This document shows positions 5,895 through 9,803 of a DNA stretch of 9,803 nucleotides, in pieces; the stretch's first letter is position 1; each line of letters starts with the position of its first letter. Made by a program: the position numbers and the translations under genes. The DNA is taken from positions 1-9,803 of the forward strand of contig CAISLL010000047.1 in assembly GCA_903886165.1 (NCBI GenBank), in the 5' to 3' direction. The DNA is from an uncultured beta proteobacterium (GTDB lineage Bacteria > Pseudomonadota > Gammaproteobacteria > Burkholderiales > Burkholderiaceae_C). The notes beneath the pieces are model-generated. The model saw nothing but the letters and a program-made list of their open reading frames with translations. It had not been told where the DNA came from and did not search any database.

Positions 5895-7886
5895 TCAAAA
5901 CCGGCCTTTGATGAGCCACTGTTCAGCTTGCTCCAGTTGCTCTGTCTGGCCTGCCAGTACCAGCGCGTCGCCGTCCATGAACACCATGCTGTCTGTGGTG
6001 GCGACGGATCGTCCTGACTGGCGGCGCAGACTGATTAATCTCACATCCAGTTCAGCCAGACCCACATCTCCCAGAGTGAGTCCAATCACCCTGGCATTCG
6101 GTTGCAAAATGAATGAACGAAGGCGTTCCTGATGCAATTCGTCGACTGAGCCATCATCTGCGCCACGAAAAAATCCGCGCAGCAGCTTGTAGCGGGCGTC
6201 GCGCTGCTCCTGCACGATGCGGATCACCCGGCGCATGGGCACACCGACCAAGGCCAACGCATGGCTGGCCAACATCAACGAGCCCTCAATGGCCTCGGGG
6301 ACCACTTCAGTCGCTCCTGCTTTGCGCAACGCCTCAAGTTCATGGTCGTCCTGCGTGCGCACCACCACTGGCACCTGCGGCGCGTGTTCATGAATGTGCG
6401 CCAGCACCCTCCTGGCACTAGGGATGTCCAGATAGGTCACCACGACGGCACTGGCGCGCGCCAAGCCTGCAGCCATCAGTGCCTGCAGCCGTGCGGCATC
6501 GCCAAACACCACCGAGTCACCGGCTGTTGCGGCCTGCCGCACCCGGTCAGGGTCAAGGTCAAGTGCGATGTAGGGGATGTTTTCCTTGTCCAGCATTCGA
6601 GCCAGGTTTTGGCCGCAACGGCCATAACCACAGATGATGACGTGTTTGTTGGCCTTGATGGCTTTGCGTGCAATGGTGGTCATCTGCAATGACTCCATCA
6701 GCCACTCGTTGCTGACCAGACGCATCACCAGAGCACCGCTGTGCATCACAATGAAGGGTGTGGCCAGCATGGACAAGACCATGGCCGCCAGAATCGGATT
6801 GAGCAATTCGGGGGGGACCAGTTTGTTGGCCTGCGCCAGCGTCAGCAGCACAAAGCCGAATTCCCCTGCTTGGGCAAGGTACAGCCCGGTACGCAGGGCA
6901 ACACCCATTGTGGAACCAAAGGCGCGGGTCAACAGCGTCACTACCACTGCCTTGTACAAAACAGGGACGGTCACCAGCATCAACACCAGCGGCCAGCGCT
7001 CAAGCACCAGCCGCCAATCGAGCATCATGCCAATGCTGATGAAAAACAGGCCCAGCAGCACGTCATGAAACGGGCGAATGTCTGTCTCCACCTGATGCTT
7101 GTATTGAGTCTCCGAGATTAGCATGCCTGCAATGAAGGCACCAAGTGCCAGACTGAGACCGGCCAGCTCGGTCAGCCATGCCAGGCCCAGAGTGACCAGC
7201 AACAAGTTCAGCACAAACAGTTCTTCACTTTTTCGCCGTGCCACCAGGGTCAGCCACCAACGCATGACACGCGGCCCACCCACCATCAGCACGGCGATCA
7301 GCGCGGTGGCTTTCAACATCGCCCAGGTCAGGGTTTCAGCCATATGTTCGGGTGAGGCGCTCAGTGCGGGAATCAGTACCAGCAGCGGCACAACCGCCAA
7401 GTCCTGAAACAACAGCACGCCCATGACACGTTTGCCGTGTTCGGTTTCCAACTCCAGCCGTTCACTCATGAGCTTGACCACAATGGCAGTGCTGCTCATG
7501 GCCATGGCACTGGAGAGCGCAAGCGCGGTTCGCCAGTCCATGCCCCATTGGCTCGGCGCCATGACGGCAAGGGCCATACTGGCCAACGTGGTCACCAGCA
7601 TGGTCAATGTCACCTGAAACAAACCAAGCCCAAAAACAAGCTGGCGCATACTGCGCAATTTGGGCAGATTGAACTCCAGCCCAATGACAAACATCAGAAA
7701 CACCACACCAAACTCACCCAAATTCCGAACACCATCGGCATTTTTTGCCAGCGCCAGGGCATTCGGGCCGATGATTACCCCCACAGCCAGATAACCCAAC
7801 ATGGGCGGCAGTTTCAACGAGCGGCAGACGACCACACCCAACACGGCGGCCAGCAAATAGAGCAGGGTCAAGTCAAGCGGATTCAT
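5895..7886 (-). CDS. Kef-type CPA2 monovalent cation:proton antiporter with RCK domain
   Basis: The 663-residue product belongs to the CPA2 family (Kef/YbaL type), inner-membrane K+ or Na+/H+ antiporters. About twelve hydrophobic segments fill residues 5-390, starting LTLLYLLAAVLGVVVCRSLKLPPMLGYLAVGVIIGP. FQDLAVVPLLVLIP (160-173) contains the conserved QD characteristic of Kef proteins. A TrkA-N/RCK nucleotide-binding domain follows from about 414 (VIICGYGRCGQNLARML, with GxGxxG at 420-425 and acidic residues near 443-447), then a TrkA-C-like regulatory domain from about 588 to the end. The substrate and regulating ligand cannot be told from sequence. The ATG at 7886 begins where membrane-domain similarity begins; an ATG at 7925 would add 13 residues. 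Neither has a clear Shine-Dalgarno. It is divergent from kdsD and precedes apt. kefB, kefC or ybaL would be too specific as a name. Confidence 0.93.
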   Translation of the reverse strand: MNPLDLTLLYLLAAVLGVVVCRSLKLPPMLGYLAVGVIIGPNALALAKNADGVRNLGEFGVVFLMFVIGLEFNLPKLRSMRQLVFGLGLFQVTLTMLVTTLASMALAVMAPSQWGMDWRTALALSSAMAMSSTAIVVKLMSERLELETEHGKRVMGVLLFQDLAVVPLLVLIPALSASPEHMAETLTWAMLKATALIAVLMVGGPRVMRWWLTLVARRKSEELFVLNLLLVTLGLAWLTELAGLSLALGAFIAGMLISETQYKHQVETDIRPFHDVLLGLFFISIGMMLDWRLVLERWPLVLMLVTVPVLYKAVVVTLLTRAFGSTMGVALRTGLYLAQAGEFGFVLLTLAQANKLVPPELLNPILAAMVLSMLATPFIVMHSGALVMRLVSNEWLMESLQMTTIARKAIKANKHVIICGYGRCGQNLARMLDKENIPYIALDLDPDRVRQAATAGDSVVFGDAARLQALMAAGLARASAVVVTYLDIPSARRVLAHIHEHAPQVPVVVRTQDDHELEALRKAGATEVVPEAIEGSLMLASHALALVGVPMRRVIRIVQEQRDARYKLLRGFFRGADDGSVDELHQERLRSFILQPNARVIGLTLGDVGLAELDVRLISLRRQSGRSVATTDSMVFMDGDALVLAGQTEQLEQAEQWLIKGRF

Positions 7887-7943
7887 CTGCTGATAGTACC
7901 AAGCCACGCGGGGTCCAATAGCCATGCCCGATAGAATGCCGAC
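7887..7943. promoter_or_regulatory. Divergent promoter region between antiporter gene and kdsD
   Basis: Only 57 bp separate the two start codons (18 bp if the antiporter starts at 7925), so both promoters must be here or inside the opposing genes. On the plus strand a TAGAAT hexamer (7932-7937) lies 6 bases before the kdsD ATG, without a recognisable -35. No Shine-Dalgarno is visible for either gene. Operators cannot be assigned. Confidence 0.4.
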
Positions 7944-8945
7944 ATGAAAAACGAGCCCCTCCCCGCGCCAGTGTTTGATGCTGTCCGAGTCATTGCCCTG
8001 GCGAACGAAACCCTGGACATTGAAGCCGCCGCCGTGTCTGGCCTGAAACGCCATGTCGATGCCGCATTTGTGCAGGTGGTGGGTTTGATGCTGTCGGTGC
8101 AGGGTCGGGTGGTTGTCATGGGCATGGGGAAAAGCGGCCATATTGGCCGGAAAATTGTGGCCACCTTGGCATCTACAGGCACCCCTGCCATGTTTGTCCA
8201 TCCTGCGGAAGCCAGCCATGGCGACCTCGGGATGATCAAGCCGGTTGACGTTGTGTTGGCCATTTCGAACAGTGGTGAATCCCAGGAAATGACTGTGATC
8301 TTGCCCATCATTAAACGCCTGGGTGCACCGCTGGTCGCCATGACCGGTAACCCTCAATCGTCGCTGGCACGTTATGCGGACTTTTTCCTCAACAGCGGCG
8401 TCGAAAAGGAGGCCTGTCCGCTCAACCTTGCACCGACAGCCAGTACCACCGCTCAATTGGCGTTGGGCGATGCATTGGCCGTCGCGTTGTTGGACGCCCG
8501 TGGATTCAAGGCCGAAGACTTTGCCCGCTCCCATCCAGGTGGTTCACTTGGGCGCAAGCTGCTGACGCTGGTCAGCGACGTTATGCGAGGTGGCAACCAG
8601 GTGCCTCGCGTGGGAATGTCGGCAAGCTTCAGCGAGGTTATGCGTGAAATGAGCGCCAAGGGACTGGGTGCCACAGCCGTCGTTGATGGCACCGGTGCAT
8701 TGCAGGGGATTTTTACCGATGGTGACTTGCGCCGTTTGATTGAGAAGGGCGTGGATTTGCGCAATTGCACCGCGCAACAGGTCATGCACCCAAAACCCAG
8801 CACCATTCACTGCAATGCCCTGGCGGTGGATGCCGTTGAACTGATGGAGCAGCGATGCATCACCAGTGTGCTGGTGGTTGACGATGCAGGCGCCCTGTGC
8901 GGCGCCCTCAATACCAATGACTTGATGCGCGCGAAGGTGATCTGA
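7944..8945 (+). CDS. kdsD: D-arabinose-5-phosphate isomerase (KdsD/KpsF family)
   Basis: The enzyme interconverts ribulose-5-phosphate and arabinose-5-phosphate, the first committed step towards Kdo of lipopolysaccharide. The 333 residues match the family length (E. coli KdsD 328). A SIS sugar-isomerase domain spans about 45-190, with VVMGMGKSGHIGRK (57-70), HGDLGM (92-97) and ISNSGES (107-113), and the conserved histidine in SHPGGSLGRKLL (196-207). Two CBS domains follow (about 212-270 and 278-333), the first containing IFTDGDLRR. All key motifs are intact. It opens the plus-strand kdsD-kdsC-lptC operon, its stop overlapping the kdsC ATG by 1 bp. Linkage to kdsC and lptC favours the LPS isomerase KdsD over a capsule-specific KpsF or GutQ. 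There is no clear ribosome-binding site; a -10-like TAGAAT just upstream raises the possibility of a leaderless transcript. Confidence 0.96.
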   Translation: MKNEPLPAPVFDAVRVIALANETLDIEAAAVSGLKRHVDAAFVQVVGLMLSVQGRVVVMGMGKSGHIGRKIVATLASTGTPAMFVHPAEASHGDLGMIKPVDVVLAISNSGESQEMTVILPIIKRLGAPLVAMTGNPQSSLARYADFFLNSGVEKEACPLNLAPTASTTAQLALGDALAVALLDARGFKAEDFARSHPGGSLGRKLLTLVSDVMRGGNQVPRVGMSASFSEVMREMSAKGLGATAVVDGTGALQGIFTDGDLRRLIEKGVDLRNCTAQQVMHPKPSTIHCNALAVDAVELMEQRCITSVLVVDDAGALCGALNTNDLMRAKVI

Positions 8946-9490
8946 TGCTGCCAGCCCTGAACTTTGACCCTGAACTGCTGCTGAAGGCACAAAGTGTTCG
9001 GGTCGTGTTTTTTGATGTTGATGGCGTGCTCACCGATGGTGGACTTTTTTTTACTGAGCAAGGTGAAGCGCTCAAACGTTTTCATACCCTGGATGGCCAT
9101 GGCCTCAAACTGTTGCAGCGCGCGGGCATCACACCGGCAGTTATCACGGGGCGTGATTCGTTGCCCCTGCGCCTGCGTTTGAAGGCGCTTGGCATTGAGC
9201 ATGCGCACTTCGGCACCGAAGACAAACGACCCGCCGCCGAGCTCACACTCAAAGCCCTCGGGCTGGACTGGTCCCAGGCGGCGGCGATGGGTGATGACTG
9301 GCCGGACCTGCCCGTGCTGACGCGCTGTGCATTTGCCTGCGCACCTGCAAATGCTCAGACCGATGTGCTGGCCAGAGTCACTTACGTCACGACACTGTGC
9401 GGTGGGTCAGGCGCCGTGCGAGAGTTATGTGACTTGCTGCTGGTGGCAAGTGGCCGCTATGCCAGTTTGCTGCAGGAGGCGCTTGAATGA
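8945..9490 (+). CDS. kdsC: 3-deoxy-D-manno-octulosonate-8-phosphate phosphatase
   Basis: This HAD-superfamily C0-type phosphatase removes phosphate from Kdo-8-phosphate to release Kdo, which is then activated for attachment to lipid A. The 181-residue protein has HAD motif I FFDVDGVLTDG (22-32, with nucleophile D24 and acid/base D26), motif II VITGRDS (66-72), the lysine of motif III in GTEDKRPA (90-97, K94), and motif IV MGDDWPDLPV (115-124). The C-terminal GGSGAVRELCDLLL (153-166) is typical of KdsC, whose tail contributes to the active site of the neighbouring subunit in the tetramer. Cap domains are absent, as expected. Its ATG overlaps the kdsD stop by 1 bp and its stop overlaps lptC by 4 bp, indicating translational coupling. 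Confidence 0.97.
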   Translation: MLPALNFDPELLLKAQSVRVVFFDVDGVLTDGGLFFTEQGEALKRFHTLDGHGLKLLQRAGITPAVITGRDSLPLRLRLKALGIEHAHFGTEDKRPAAELTLKALGLDWSQAAAMGDDWPDLPVLTRCAFACAPANAQTDVLARVTYVTTLCGGSGAVRELCDLLLVASGRYASLLQEALE

Positions 9491-9803
9491 ACGCAGTACG
9501 CGCCCTTTGGGAGCGTTTGGTGCTGTATCTGCCGGTATTGCTGATGGCGGCATTGGCCATGGCTACCTATTGGTTGGTGCGCAGCTCTCCGGTTACTGGT
9601 GTGCCAGAACTGAAAAGTGCAATCAGTCACGAGCCTGACTATTTCATGCGCAAGTTTGCAGTAAAGACCTACGATGCCACGGGGCAACTGAAAAGTGAAG
9701 TCAGCGGCGCCGAGGCAAGACATTTCCCTGACACCGACACGATTGAAGTCGAGCGGATTCATATTCAATCCTTTAACGAAGAAGGCCGCCTGACCACCGC
9801 CAC
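9487..9803 (+). CDS. lptC: LPS export system periplasmic protein LptC (cut by window edge)
   Basis: The first 105 codons are present and the frame is open to the right edge. Residues about 11-31 (LVLYLPVLLMAALAMATYWLV) form a single N-terminal membrane anchor preceded by a short cytoplasmic end. The periplasmic part begins with the family-typical PDYFMRKFAVKTYDATGQLKSEVSG and HFPDTDTIEVE. LptC is a bitopic inner-membrane protein that receives LPS from the LptBFG transporter and passes it to LptA in the trans-envelope bridge. It overlaps kdsC by 4 bp (ATGA). In related genomes lptA and lptB follow, but they are outside this window. Identity is well supported by the pattern and by the kdsD-kdsC context. 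Confidence 0.93.
   Translation, partial: MNAVRALWERLVLYLPVLLMAALAMATYWLVRSSPVTGVPELKSAISHEPDYFMRKFAVKTYDATGQLKSEVSGAEARHFPDTDTIEVERIHIQSFNEEGRLTTA

Noticed and set aside
7887..8534. Long minus-strand upstream extension of the antiporter frame (over 200 extra codons) across the start of kdsD
   Set aside because: It lies entirely antisense to well-conserved kdsD sequence, its translation resembles no antiporter N-terminus, and membrane-domain similarity begins at 7886. It is a by-product of coding bias.
9044..9052. T-run considered as part of a terminator
   Set aside because: It lies inside the kdsC coding sequence just after HAD motif I, with no preceding hairpin.

Overview
The window is core chromosome from a betaproteobacterium. 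Gene order, protein sequences and the moderately GC-rich coding bias point to Burkholderiales, most likely the Comamonadaceae (Rhodoferax/Polaromonas-like); this placement is from memory of the families, not from a search. All reading frames are compact and intact, and I see no insertion sequence, prophage, CRISPR array, rRNA or tRNA.

Layout. (1) 1-222, minus strand: the first 74 codons of dnaA, running off the left edge. (2) 223-496: the dnaA-rpmH divergent intergenic region. It holds a perfect DnaA box, a second near-perfect box in the opposite orientation, an AT-rich stretch between them, a 24-bp near-perfect dyad, the probable rpmH promoter and an rpmH leader rich in inverted repeats. (3) 497-4523, plus strand: the classic ribosome/RNase P/membrane-insertion/tRNA-modification cluster rpmH-rnpA-yidD-yidC-mnmE, with overlaps at rnpA/yidD and yidD/yidC. 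(4) 4555-5268, plus strand: an unrecognised 237-residue protein. (5) 5280-7886, minus strand: a Kef-type CPA2 cation/proton antiporter followed by apt (adenine salvage), converging on the unrecognised gene with only 11 bp between stop codons. (6) 7944-9803, plus strand: kdsD-kdsC-lptC, the start of the Kdo synthesis and LPS-export operon, with 1-bp and 4-bp overlaps; lptC runs off the right edge.

How the parts work together. Region 2 combines replication-initiator control with the start of the translation-apparatus operon. Region 3 supplies a ribosomal protein, the RNase P protein subunit, the membrane insertase YidC with its helper YidD, and the GTPase MnmE that modifies wobble uridines. Region 6 makes the Kdo precursor through KdsD (arabinose-5-phosphate isomerase) and KdsC (Kdo-8-phosphate phosphatase), and begins the Lpt bridge that carries finished LPS to the outer membrane.

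Most of the window is conventional. The points most worth a second look are the dyad and repeat structures between dnaA and rpmH, the open rnpA frame running right through rpmH, the unrecognised gene after mnmE, and the antiporter placed back to back with the Kdo operon. I found no convincing evidence of an entirely new multi-gene system.
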